NCBI GenBank assembly: GCA_025331125.1 | Contig: JAOALB010000086.1 | Coordinates: 1-64,000, forward strand | DNA length: 64,000 bases | Origin: Mycogone perniciosa | Lineage: Eukaryota > Ascomycota > Sordariomycetes > Hypocreales > Hypocreaceae | Direction: 5' to 3' | In this document: one piece after another, positions 34,701 through 44,904 of the stretch | Position numbering within the stretch: the stretch's first letter is position 1 | Layout of the letters: each line of letters starts with the position of its first letter | Notes under the pieces: generated by a model | The model's database searches: none | What the model was told of the DNA's origin: nothing | What the model saw: only the letters and a program-made list of their open reading frames with translations | Made by a program: the position numbers and the translations under genes

Positions 34701-35601
34701 AATCTATCCCGTCAAAGCGCTCACAGAGCAGAAGAACCTTTCTTCTTCTGAGTTAGCCGATGGCGATGACAACGAGATTGACGCTGCACTTTTACTGGAC
34801 TCTGACGACGAGGTGGACAGTCTTATTGACACCCGCAAACGGCGTCGAAGCCCTTCACTAGACTCAGAAAGCCAGACTTCTTCCAAGCTGAGCACCGCTG
34901 CTTACAAGCTGAAGAACTCCGAGGAAAATACCCCTGCTCAATCTGAGAAGGTCTTCCGACCTGGGACTCTGGACCTGACGTCCCTCCCAAGGCTCCCGGA
35001 CCCGGCTTGGGCTTCATCATCTCCAGGTGCACTTCAGAACCTGAGCCGTGCCATAAAGGAGCTTCAGAAGATTCAGTCTCAGAGCAACATCACTTCTCTG
35101 GGTTGGTATATCGATTTCGATAACTTAAACAACATGTTCCACTGGATTGTTGAGTTGCACAGTTTCGACGCAGACCTCCCTCTTGCAAAGGACATGGAGG
35201 AAATGGATTGTACCAGTGTTGTGCTTGAGCTTCGTTTTGGCGGCAACTACCCGTTCTCCCCTCTCTTTGTGCGCGTTATTCGACCGCGCTTCCTACCTTT
35301 CGCTAGAGGAGGCGGAGGGCATGTCACGGCTGGCGGTGCCATTTGCTCAGAGCTGTTGACCAACTCGGGCTGGTCGCCAGCCTTGGCCATTGAGAAGGTT
35401 CTGTTGCAGGTGCGTTTGGGTCTCTGCGAGCTGGATCCCCCTGCGAGACTGGACAAATCACAGACGGCACGGAGTCATCCAACACAAAATGATTACGGAA
35501 TCAGAGAGGTCATGGAGGCGTATACAAGGGCTGCCAGGTCGCATGGCTGGCAAATCCCAGGCGATATCAAGAAAATCGCAGCCGCTACTTGGAGAGCCTA
35601 A
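31725..35601 (+). CDS. PARP6/8-like ADP-ribosyltransferase fused to UBE2Q-like E2 domain
   Basis: Single protein of 1215 aa with exons 31725..31884, 31936..33423, 33505..34277 and 34375..35601; introns are 51, 81 and 97 nt. After an N-terminal region with an acidic stretch comes a zinc-type segment (CTQYCMVCYQRIREEF, ALKPYACPNSLCLYQY, NPYVVDLLVSFF) that resembles human PARP6/PARP8. The ART catalytic domain follows: LFAWHGSPLHNWHSIIRTGL (His about residue 754), GNGVYFNPCLAVSCGYAV (Tyr about 796) and HYVVDKLEWIQCRYLFVE. The third triad position is not Glu, so mono- rather than poly-ADP-ribosylation is predicted. An acidic linker with KRRRSP leads to a UBC fold like UBE2Q: LELRFGGNYPFSPLFVRVIRPRF, GGGHVTAGGAICSELLTNSGW with the catalytic Cys at about residue 1131, then an amphipathic C-terminus. 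Known fungal PARP-like proteins with E2 domains exist; partners and substrates are unknown. Confidence 0.92.
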
Positions 35602-36859
35602 CGAGGAAGTATGGTCACGGGGCTATGAGATATTTTGCTCAAGGAATGAAGGCATTGTCCCGGTGGCATTCACTGAACACGAGTGTTGGTTCCCTATGGG
35701 AGAACGAATACTCATCACGAGTTGTTCGAGTATATGAGACGACGAACAGTCAGGCACGTTGGCTTTGTGAGGCTCTGGAGGATCGATGGCAATAATAGGG
35801 AACGCTTGACTACCTACTAGCACAAAAAGTGGGGGTATAGGGTTTGGGTGTCATAGATTGCTTTGAGATGCAGGCCCTCTTTTTTATTTAATATACAGAC
35901 GAGAAATAACATGACTGCTACTTCGTATAGCCTTCATATTATTATTACCCATTCTCTTTTTTTTATGGAAATATGCCGATGTATGAACAGCGGTGGATCA
36001 TTGGCGCAGAATGTCGTCAACGAGACCCTAAATCACGAAGACTCCCTCCCAACTTAGTCCGGAGGCATCGCCTCATATTAACGCAGATAATACGGAATAC
36101 TAGTAGTAGTATATGAATTTTATTTACGCACTTATGTTTGTCTAAATTTTTGACATGACCAGCCTAATGCGCCAATTTCCCATATATGGATTTTTTTCGT
36201 CTGCGACAAACAAGCACATGCATGATACATGAAGTCCCCAGGCTAAATCCAATAATCCAAGTCTACGATCCATTTTACTTTGTCTATAGATATTTCCGAC
36301 AAAACGAACCCATTCTCCCTGTTCCCAAGTATGGGTGTATGTGTGGGAGCACGCTGAGTTGCGTTTTGTCCAACATTGCGCACGTATGAGTAATCATCCG
36401 TTGTGAGGGTGTGTGTGTGTGTGTGTAGCAAAAGAACAGATAGAGCAAAAAGCAGCAGCAGCGTTCCCGTCTGCCCCAGCCAGCCCACAAAGCCCAGCAA
36501 GCCTGTCCCTCTCGTTGTTTCCATGCTCCTCCCTGCTTCGCACCTAGACCTCGCAAAGAGAACAATGCTAGGCGCATCCCCAGGGGGTGTAATGGAGACA
36601 ACGTAAGGTAGGCAGCTAAAAACGCAAGTAATGAAAAAATGAACGGGCCACCCCTCTTTCATAACTCCAGAAGATGATGATCCAGTTACAGTGGACTGGG
36701 AGAGCCACGAGGGGGTTTATCGATCAAGACACAAAAACAAGAAAAGAAACCCAGGAAAAATTGCCCCCAGCAGAATCCCCGCCTGTCTAACCCCAATTGG
36801 CGCTGTGCTCTTGTCTCGCGAACCTTACAGCTGCCCGTGAAGCAATCAGCTCCCTCGGG
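35602..36859. other. Convergent intergenic region
   Basis: About 1.26 kb between the ends of the PARP/E2 and PRPP synthetase genes. It holds a GT dinucleotide run at about 36409-36427 and AT-rich stretches near 35880-35970. Open frames of up to 139 codons at 36243-36662 overlap the GT run and look spurious. Confidence 0.55.
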
Positions 36860-38228
36860 TTAGGAGTACTGGAAGAGCACGCTGATAGACTCGCCGTGGT
36901 GGACACGGCGGATGGCTTCGGCAAACACCGGCGAAATGTCGAGCACGTCCAGCTTGGGACACAGGCGGCGATGCTCCTCCTGCGGAACCGAATTGGTCAC
37001 CACAATCCTGTCAATGCCAGAGGCGTTGACACGGGCAATGGCGTCTCCACTGAAGACACCGTGAGTGATGAGAGCGTAAACCTTCAAGGCGCCCTCGCGC
37101 TTGAGCAGCTTGGCGGCACGGGTAATGGTGTTGGCCGTGTCGGCAAGATCGTCGACAAGGATACAAACCCGGTTGGCAATGTCACCGACAAGCATCATGC
37201 TCGCGTTACGGTGGTTGGTGAACTTGATAGGACGTCGTTCCTGTGGAGTGTAAAAATGAGTTTCGAACAAGCAGATGACGGGGTCGCATTACCTTGTGAA
37301 TGAGAGCAAAGTCCATGTTGAGACTGTCAGCGATAGCCGTGGCTCGCTTTGCACCGCCTGCGTCGGGGGAGACGATGACGGCTTCTTTGTAATCGGGGAT
37401 ATGCTGTTGGATGTAGTTTTGAATCAGAGGCTTGCCGTACAGATTGTCGACGGGGACATCGAAGAAGCCCTGGTATTGCGGATCGTGGAGGTCCATGGTG
37501 ATGATGTGGTCGGCGCCAGCGCATGTGAGAAGGTCGGCGACGAGGGTACCAGCTTGCGCGACCCATTGCTTGTAGCCAGGCTTGGGCTGGAACTTGCTGA
37601 TATTGTGTTGGTTCTCGTAATCGTGAGTCGTAAAGCTTCGTTGTGAGGAAAGAGAGGCTTCGGCATGGTGCCCACCGTTGGTGACAACGCTCGAGATTGT
37701 ATCTGACCTCTTAACTGCCGGGAAGTACTCGCCATTGGTTTCCTTGGTGCCGTTCTCGGCAATGGTGCTCTTGGACAGCCTTTCGGCAAGGCCATTGACG
37801 CCATTGGTCAAGCCGGTGCTTCGTGGGCCGCCAGGACGAGGCGTGGCCGGCACACTCTCAAAGGTGTAGTCTGTCTTGGCCATCTCAGAGGACTTTGACA
37901 ATGGCGCACCAGCCTTGTTGTAGGGCCAGTCAGGTTGTCGCGAGTATGGGAAGAGGGGCACAACAGCGGTCACGCGCTTTGCAGAGCCAATCTTGCAGGC
38001 GGAGATCATGATGCACAAGTCAATGAGGTGGTCGTTGACGTTGCCAGAGCCGGACTGGATGATGTACACATCCTTGCCACGGACAGAGTCCTTGATCTCA
38101 CAGCGGCTCTCGCCACCTGAGAATTTGCTGAGGATGCGGTCGCAGGCCGGAATGCACAGAAAGTTGCAGATATTTTCCGTCAGCTGCGGGTGGGAGTTAC
38201 CGCCCAGGACGACGATGTTGCGGACCAT
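36860..38228 (-). CDS. PRS1: Ribose-phosphate pyrophosphokinase (PRPP synthetase) with internal insert
   Basis: Makes PRPP from ribose 5-phosphate and ATP for nucleotide, histidine and tryptophan synthesis. Exons are 37293..38228 and 36860..37240, total 438 aa; the 52-nt intron is in phase 0 and splicing restores the KERR catalytic loop. Hallmarks are SGGESRCEI, VYIIQSGSGNVNDHLIDL, MDLHDPQYQGFFDVPVDNLYG, SPDAGGAKRATAIAD and the PRPP-binding loop VDDLADTANTIT. Between FPYSRQ and AGTLVADLLTCAGADH about 110 residues are inserted, Ser/Asn-rich and probably disordered. This is not in bacterial or human PRPS1 but recalls the non-homologous regions of yeast Prs1 and Prs5. The exact yeast orthologue is therefore uncertain, so treat the symbol as tentative. 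Confidence 0.9.
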
Positions 38229-40638
38229 GGCGATGCGATGATGGAGTCGAAAGAATCGAAAGAGACCGGTCGACGGCTATGGTAAAGCGACGTGAGATGC
38301 GGTGATTGAGATGCGGAGGGGTCGCGTGAAGGGCTCGAGCAACGATAGTAGTAGTATCTACTAGTAGTACTTTTTCTGCCAGAGACCCGCCGTCCGTGAG
38401 GTGGTGGGGAGAATCAATAGGCGAAGGCGACGTCAGAGAGAGGATCAGCGAGACGAAAGCCGTGGGCCGAGCTTTTGGACTTGACAGGGCCGATAGCGGC
38501 CTAGAGGAGCGGAAGAGGACGGAATGAGAAGAGAAGAGAAGAGAGGAGAGCAGCAGAGCAGAGCAGCAGAAGCAGCGACGACGACGAAACGACGACGACG
38601 AGCAGCGTGCGGCAGCAGCAGCAAAGAAAGGTCGGGTGATCGCTAGAGCAGCATGGTGATGGAATGGCAAAAGAGGAGGAGAAAAAATTCGAGAGAGAAG
38701 TTCCCGGTTCTGACTCAGGACGCCGGCTGCAACCAAACGAGGCGGCGGAACCTGGAGAAACTCAGAAAAAAAAAATTATAGCATGCACATGCCGCCGCCA
38801 TGCATGATTGGTGGGGTCAGAGTTGGTGTGCTACAGTGAACTGCAGGGCTGCCAGGGAGCCTCACTCAGGGCCAAACGCCCTGTAATGAAACCCTCCTTA
38901 CTGGGCCCCGGCGCCCCCCCACAGCCTCCTGTTCCGATCCTCCAACTGGGCTGTACTGTGCGATACAAAAGCTGCAAGGCGTTACAACAATCAACAGGTG
39001 CATGTGTAACGCGCAACCACGGGGTCGAATTGACGGCTCCCACTGGATGCTTTTCTTTGTGCCGTGACCGTGATTGTGATTGTGATCATCAATTGCATTT
39101 CCATGGCTTGGCAAAGGGAGGAAGCAATCCCGGAGCTCCCCATGCTGGCAATTGTTTGCTAGGCCTTCTCCGTATGGCGCATCACATTTCATACGGAGTA
39201 CGAGGTACCTACTTGGAGAAGATGCTCTAGTCTTGATCAAAGAGGGTTAGCTCCATTTGTCATGGAAAGAGTGACAGCTGCATCAACATCACGTCACGCT
39301 CCGCCATCAAAATGCACCTTTGTTGTCATCGCCATCTCCTCATTGTACCTTGTCGCTCGGCTTCTGGGGCAGTTCTCTGTATGCAATAGGCTTCTATATG
39401 TTGTCCAGCAATCTGTCTCCGAACAAGCTGTGCATCACCTCGCGCACATACCGCGTACTTGTTGAGGGAGGAAATATTCTCAGGCAGTATTGCGTATTCA
39501 CTAACTTGCGCTCCGGAGGCTCTGTGCAAGTCAAGCCAGGATGGTTGGTGGGGTGGCAAAGAGCATGCCGATCTCCTGAGTATGTTAGGATTGGAAGAGT
39601 ATGCAGGTTTCCAACCACAGGTTGTCCCGATAACAACCACATTTTATGGACGTTTGCATGCTAGGCGATGGGTTTACATGATACCAAACCCACCTTTATT
39701 CATAAGCTTCTGCATGCAGAGCAGAGATCCTTATTGCGAGGGACAGCATCCGATATTGTCGAAATAAACAAAGGGGCATCCCGAACCCGAATCAATCTGC
39801 AACGTGCTGCTCAGTTCCGTACACAGCCACAATCTTGAAAACGTCGGTCTGCAGCCTGTGCCCATATTGAATTAAACACCCCATGACTATATCCCACGAT
39901 GCTGTGTTACGTGGTAAACAGGTTTGGTTCCGAAGCCCGGCTCGACGTTGAAGCCTGACCACTACGGCTTCGCACATACTTTGAAGTAGGGTCCCTTAAA
40001 TCCAACAGGTTTATCCATCCATATTTGAAACACTCAGTGGATGGTACGAATCCAATACCGCCCGCCAGAGATGGAGGATTTGGTGGTGTTGCCGACTCCG
40101 ATCCCGTGGCGTCCCTAAGACCCTCAAGATGCCCTTGGTAGCAATTGCATTTGCTAAGAAGATAATTGGTTTATAAGACAACAGGTTAGACACGTCTTGT
40201 ATATGTCTTTCTTGGTCTTGGGGTAACGTTAGTTCTGGAGATATTAGTTCGCGCCCGTCAATACCTCTTACGGCGGTCTTCAGACAGCGATACAAATATA
40301 TCGGTTCTCCCTTATCGGCCTATGTCGGAGAACGCTATGTATTCCTTTCTTTTCACATTCTAAAGGGTTGCATCTGTGTATAGGGTATCTAATAACTGGT
40401 GGAATGATGAACATCCGTATGTATATCAGTATTCACACTGTATTGCAAGGATAAATGTGGGGAAGGCCGTCTCTACGAGAATCTCTTGATTGGATCTGAG
40501 TTTGCCTGCAAAAAACACTCCTGCGTAAGGGACTCACCTCAGTTCAAGTATTGCTCGTGACTCAACGTACAGACCATTTTCTCACAAGAAGAACAATCGT
40601 CATTTTATGTTTTGTTTATTTATCTACTCATTTCCAAC
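38229..40638. other. 2.4-kb intergenic region
   Basis: The part next to the PRPP synthetase start (38480-38640) is GA/CAG/ACG-rich, i.e. a CT-rich leader on the transcribed strand. One TACGGAGTA copy is at 39192. Open frames of up to about 140 codons overlap in several frames with no recognisable motif. I see no gene or RNA. Confidence 0.5.
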
Positions 40639-41127
40639 ATGAAAGTCGTCGAGGCTCAAGCCGCCGTTCTGTCCAACTTTGAGGTCCTGCAACACCTCTC
40701 CCAGCAAAAGGATCGTTATAAGCAAAGAAAGCGACGTGGCCCTCCCAACCTGGATTTGGTCGTCAGAGAGGTTGGTTGCAGTTTGACAATTCCCCAGCCT
40801 CGAGACAGAGCTTTCATCACTGACTACAGGGTCATCTCTTCTTCTGCTTCGTAGGTGCTCCAGTACCTGCGCACACCACCCAACCCATTGAGTCAACAGC
40901 CTAGCACGTACAAGCCTGAATGCATTTCACAGCTTCTTCAACGGCTCAGCCCCTATGAGCTCTCCAAGGGTGAGGTCATCATGATCCTCAACCTGCGGCC
41001 TGCATCTGTCGCCGCCCTCAACACAGTCATTGAGGAGATGGGAGAACGCTTCGGCGATGAGCAGCAGGAAGAGATGGTCACCATCATTTCCGAAGTCTTG
41101 GGAAAGTTTGAGCCTGCAGAGCCATAG
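40639..41127 (+). CDS. RPC17: RNA polymerase III subunit Rpc9/Rpc17
   Basis: Rpb4-like stalk subunit of RNA polymerase III (Rpc17 in yeast, CGRP-RCP/Rpc9 in animals), which pairs with Rpc25 and contacts TFIIIB during initiation. Exons are 40639..40770 and 40855..41127, giving 134 aa; the 84-nt intron has a weak GTTGGT donor and a CACTGAC branch site. The protein starts MKVVEAQAAVLSNFEVLQHL and has the HRDC-like helical domain CISQLLQRLSPYELSKGEVIMILNLRP ending EEMVTIISEVL. Length fits the family. The gene converges on the Rho-like gene, with 114 bp between stop codons. Confidence 0.92.
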
Positions 41128-41241
41128 GCAAACGGCGATGCAGAAGATGGTGCCTCATGAGGAGCCAAAAGGCACCATAGCGAAAACAAAACAACCAACC
41201 CATTTTCAAGGCTGAGGATGAGGTGACCATTGGAGTCTTTT

Positions 41242-41969
41242 TCACATCACCGTACAGCCACCTTCACTCTGCCCTCCTTTCTCAGTCCGCGTCTGAACTG
41301 CCGTCTTACAAATATCCTCAAAGGCTAGCTGGACGAGTTCGCCCGTCACTGCCGAGCACTCAACATAACGATCTGCTCTCATCTCCTGCGCCATTCGATA
41401 AGCATCGTGAGGATAAATGATGCCATTGGGGTCATTTTCGGACCGCAAGTCTCTCTTCAGCCCGAGTACGATGATTGGCAAACCGTCGATTCGAGGAAAC
41501 GATGTCTTGACCTCGTTGATCCACTATCTCGTCATGTAAATACACTAAAGAGCATTTCCAAAACTAAAATGAATTGAACAAAAAGGGGGACTGCGTGACG
41601 AACATATCTCTTCATGTTGATCAGACTCAGCCGCTGGCTGATGTCGTAGCAAATGATAATAACATCTGGATCCAAGAGACGCCAGTTTTCAGGGCTTGCG
41701 GTGTCATAGAATTCGAACCGATACTTGCTGGAGGAGTGATTGATTGAGAAGATGTATGGCTGGTCAATATCGCGGAGCAGCGGAATCGGGTTCGTCTTTT
41801 CACCAGCGCTCACTCTCCTACATCAGATAAAGAATGGCATCGGCAGTCAGCATCACATTGCCATTGCTGGCGATGATGGCTGTCGAGAAGGGACAACATA
41901 CGATAGAAATGTTGTTTTCCCACATTTCTCATCTCCCACTAGAAGCACCTTGACAACATTGTCATCCAT
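41242..41969 (-). CDS. Atypical Rho-like small GTPase
   Basis: Ras-superfamily protein of 187 aa; exons are 41902..41969, 41604..41817 and 41242..41523, with introns of 84 and 80 nt (the second with a GTTCGT donor). The P-loop is normal (LLVGDEKCGKTTF). The G3 motif reads YDTASPENW instead of DTAGQE, so the catalytic Gln is replaced. G4 reads LGLKRDLR where Rho proteins have GTKLDLR, and G5 is ECSAVTGE. The effector region (PIPLLRDIDQPYIFSI) is unlike classic Rho. The C-terminus ends CTVM, a CAAX box for prenylation, so it should be membrane-attached. It probably binds nucleotide with low intrinsic hydrolysis, as in Rnd or RhoBTB types. The start codon lies 247 bp from the divergent DEG1 gene. 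Confidence 0.85.
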
Positions 41970-42216
41970 GGCTACTCAATGTTCGTATATGTGATTTTGC
42001 ATGAGAGGAAGAGCAATTATCACAGCATACGGAGTAGGGAGTAGTGACACCCATATTAGCGCAACAATAGAGAGGTGTGGCGCATTTCGCACTCGCCACA
42101 ACGACGAGTTACCAAGCCACGCCTTTTTTCGTCTCAACCCAGCTTAACCATTTTGATTGTGTTGTGAGTGAGTCCTAATAATAACTGCCTGATGTTGAAA
42201 ATCCCCACAAACTTAT
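41970..42216. promoter_or_regulatory. Compact divergent promoter between Rho-like gene and DEG1
   Basis: Only 247 bp separate the two start codons, so both promoters must lie here. It contains one TACGGAGTA copy at 42028-42036, about 60 bp upstream of the Rho-like start. Confidence 0.6.
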
Positions 42217-44073
42217 ATGCGGCCTTTCCACAATACATTTGGTGGCCGCAACAGCGCTTCTGTGGGCGCAATTGTGAGAAGATCCTGTAGGCCCAGAAAC
42301 GCCTTCTGCTGTCTCTCTTCATCGGCGAAAAATCTATACGCCAGACGAGAAGAGGGCCGATCTAACAACATGTCGGACCAAATAAACTACAACAACTGGA
42401 CCAAAGCCGGGCTTATACAGCGGGTGAAAGAACTCGAGAAGGAACTGAAGGCTTCTGCTTCCTCCACACAACCTGAAATCCCGAAACATGAATTGGAATG
42501 CAAAGAGGAAGCAGGCGGGGATAAACCCCTGGTCTCTGACACCCCCCAGAACACCAAGAAACCCAAAGCAAAGCGCAAGATGGACCCGTCGAGATATTCG
42601 ACGAGATTCATCGCCCTGAAACTGGCATATTTGGGCAAGAATTACGGCGGATTCGAGTTCCAGGCCCAGGGCAACCAGCCGTCTATCGAGGAGGACTTGT
42701 GGAACGCCCTCACCGGGGCTTGTCTCATCTTCCCGGAGGACGAAAAAGTGGTGGATTTTGATTGCTGCGAATACTCCAAGTGCGGACGTACGGACCGCGG
42801 CGTCAGTGCTTTTGGACAGGTCATTGGACTGAGAGTCCGCAGCAACAGACCGTTGCCCAAGAAGCGGTTACGGCGCGACGAAGACGAGGCCGCAGCTGCT
42901 TCAGGGGAGAGGCAGGATGCTATGGAAATCGACGAAGGAGACGAAGCAGAGAAAGACACATCGCAGGCAAAACCCTTTGATGACATCCTGGACGAGATCC
43001 CCTATCCCCACGTTCTCAACCGTCTTCTCCCCAAGGAGATTCGCATTCTCGCCTGGTGTCCTTCGCCGCCCCCTGAATTCTCCGCCCGCTTCTCATGCCG
43101 GGAGCGCCAATACCGATACTTCTTTACGCAGCCTGCCTTTGGGCCATCGCCGTCACGTATTGACCCGCTGACTCAGGGGAGCCTGATGAAGCCTGGCTGG
43201 CTCAATATCGAGGCGATGCGCGACGCCGCCAAGCGATATGAAGGGGACCACGATTTCCGCAATCTCTGCAAAATCGACCCCGCTAAACAAATAACCAACT
43301 TCACCAGACGCATCTTTGAGTCCGATATCGTCGAGGTCAAGGACGCCGCCAGCGCACTTCCCTACCTCCGAAGTGCTGGTTTCGCCCCTGATAACATCGA
43401 CACGGCTGACGGCGTCTATCCCAAAGTCTACTACTTCCACGTCCGCGGCTCCGCTTTCCTATGGCACCAAATCCGGCACATGGTCGCCGTCCTGTTCCTC
43501 GTCGGTCAAGGTCTCGAACCACCTTCCTTGGTGACGGACCTTCTCGACGTGCAAAAGAACCCCTGTCGGCCCAACTACGTCATGGCCGATGAAGTGCCCC
43601 TCGTGCTCTGGGATTGCATTTTCCCCGCCGACTTGGATGTCCCCTCGACGGCGGATCTCAAGGATAATGCGCTGCAGTGGGTGTTTGTCGGTGAGGATGG
43701 ACCGTCTGGTAGGTTCGGCCAGTTTGGCATCATGGATGATGCGTGGCAGATGTGGCGCGAGAAGAAGATGGATGAATTGCTGGCGGGACGGTTGCTGCAA
43801 CACATTTCACAGCAGCAGCAGCAGCAGGCGTCATCACGCAAAGAGGATGGCGTGGTCAAGGTGAGCGGCAGCACGAGGATGTTTGAGGGGGGTAATAGTG
43901 GGCGGTTGGGTGGCAAGTATGTGGGTGTGATGAACTTGAAGATGTTGCAGTCTCCGGAGGAGCAGAATGATAAGTATGCGAAGCGCAAGGGTTTTGCAGA
44001 TGCAGATGATATGAGGGCTAAAAAGGGGCTCCGCGCGAGCAAGGGTGACGAGGCCAATGTGACTGGTGAATGA
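42217..44073 (+). CDS. DEG1: tRNA pseudouridine synthase Deg1/Pus3
   Basis: TruA-family enzyme that makes pseudouridine at positions 38 and 39 of tRNA anticodon arms. Intronless, 618 aa from the first ATG or 567 aa from the ATG at 42370. The domain begins RFIALKLAYLGKNYGGFEFQ; the catalytic motif is KCGRTDRGVSAFGQVI with the nucleophilic Asp. It continues with FSARFSCRERQYRYFF and SAFLWHQIRHMVAVLFLVG. The eukaryote-type charged insert follows the catalytic motif (acidic, with Lys/Arg). A short Gln run (SQQQQQQ) lies near the C-terminus. The first 51 residues are Arg/Ser/Asn-rich with almost no acid until residue 45, resembling a mitochondrial presequence; use of both ATGs would give two locations. 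Confidence 0.94.
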   Translation: MRPFHNTFGGRNSASVGAIVRRSCRPRNAFCCLSSSAKNLYARREEGRSNNMSDQINYNNWTKAGLIQRVKELEKELKASASSTQPEIPKHELECKEEAGGDKPLVSDTPQNTKKPKAKRKMDPSRYSTRFIALKLAYLGKNYGGFEFQAQGNQPSIEEDLWNALTGACLIFPEDEKVVDFDCCEYSKCGRTDRGVSAFGQVIGLRVRSNRPLPKKRLRRDEDEAAAASGERQDAMEIDEGDEAEKDTSQAKPFDDILDEIPYPHVLNRLLPKEIRILAWCPSPPPEFSARFSCRERQYRYFFTQPAFGPSPSRIDPLTQGSLMKPGWLNIEAMRDAAKRYEGDHDFRNLCKIDPAKQITNFTRRIFESDIVEVKDAASALPYLRSAGFAPDNIDTADGVYPKVYYFHVRGSAFLWHQIRHMVAVLFLVGQGLEPPSLVTDLLDVQKNPCRPNYVMADEVPLVLWDCIFPADLDVPSTADLKDNALQWVFVGEDGPSGRFGQFGIMDDAWQMWREKKMDELLAGRLLQHISQQQQQQASSRKEDGVVKVSGSTRMFEGGNSGRLGGKYVGVMNLKMLQSPEEQNDKYAKRKGFADADDMRAKKGLRASKGDEANVTGE

Positions 44074-44205
44074 GGTAAATAGATATAAAATGCAGATAGA
44101 CAGACGTCGAATCTTACTCCAAGACCACCAGTCGTGTCGTCCATCACAACCCCCTTTGCATAATCAAGGCCATTATTTTATATTCTCTTTAAGCGTCTTA
44201 ATATT

Positions 44206-44904
44206 TTATACGACTTGTACCTTATCTTCCCCCCTTCCTTCATACAAAGACTCCCTCGCCCCTCTCCAAACCGTCTCCACAATCCTCCTCCTCGGCAACA
44301 GCCCCGGAAACACCACCACCACATCTTCCTCACCCTCCACAACCACCACAAGGTAATACCTCACCTCGAACCCCCGGAACGCCTCATTCACAAAAATATC
44401 CTGAATCTTCTCCGTCGGGATGAACCGCGTCGTCGCGCTGGCGAGGTACGTCGCGGGGCTCTCGCTCGTCTGCACACCCAGCCCGCGGAGCACCAACAAG
44501 CTCTCCTCGGCATGGGCCCGCAAGCTCAGCGTGTAGAATACAACCGCCGCCATGGGGACGAGCACGGGGAGCGGTATGGAGGCAGCGATGCGTGCGAGGC
44601 CTAGGCCTGTGGGCGTCCGCTGGAATGCGTCCAGGGCGAAGGAGAGCCGGTCAAGCGACAAGAGCGGCGGCTGAGGGATCGTCCGCGGCGGCGTGTATGT
44701 GGTGGCGAAGTGGGCGGTTTTCTCCTGTATCCATCGGGCGTAGAGGATAAGGAGCATCGTGAGGGAGAGGAACATTCGCAGGAGGAGGAGGAGGTACCAT
44801 AGGAGTCGTAGGGTGACGGTCTGCGGCGGGAGAGTGGTGACGGTGAATTCGGCGGTGGTGGGAGAGGGACGGCGGATGCGCAGGCGGGGGGCAGTGGTAA
44901 GCAT
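44206..44904 (-). CDS. GPI15: PIG-H/Gpi15 subunit of GPI-GlcNAc transferase
   Basis: ER membrane subunit of the complex that adds GlcNAc to phosphatidylinositol, the first step of GPI anchor synthesis. 232 aa, intronless, starting MLTTAPRLRI. Two hydrophobic segments (LLWYLLLLLRMFLSLTMLLIL and IPLPVLVPMAAVVFYTLSL) precede the conserved PIG-H domain: EESLLVLRGLGVQTSE, FIPTEKIQDIFVNEAFRGFEVRYYLVV and VVFPGLLPRRRIVETVWRGAR. It is on the strand opposite DEG1, tail to tail, 132 bp apart. The length matches fungal family members. Confidence 0.9.
   Translation of the reverse strand: MLTTAPRLRIRRPSPTTAEFTVTTLPPQTVTLRLLWYLLLLLRMFLSLTMLLILYARWIQEKTAHFATTYTPPRTIPQPPLLSLDRLSFALDAFQRTPTGLGLARIAASIPLPVLVPMAAVVFYTLSLRAHAEESLLVLRGLGVQTSESPATYLASATTRFIPTEKIQDIFVNEAFRGFEVRYYLVVVVEGEEDVVVVFPGLLPRRRIVETVWRGARESLYEGRGEDKVQVV

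Noticed and set aside
36243..36662. 139-codon minus-strand frame with a Leu-rich stretch and His/Thr repeats
   Set aside because: The repeats come from translating the GT dinucleotide run; no start context or conservation.
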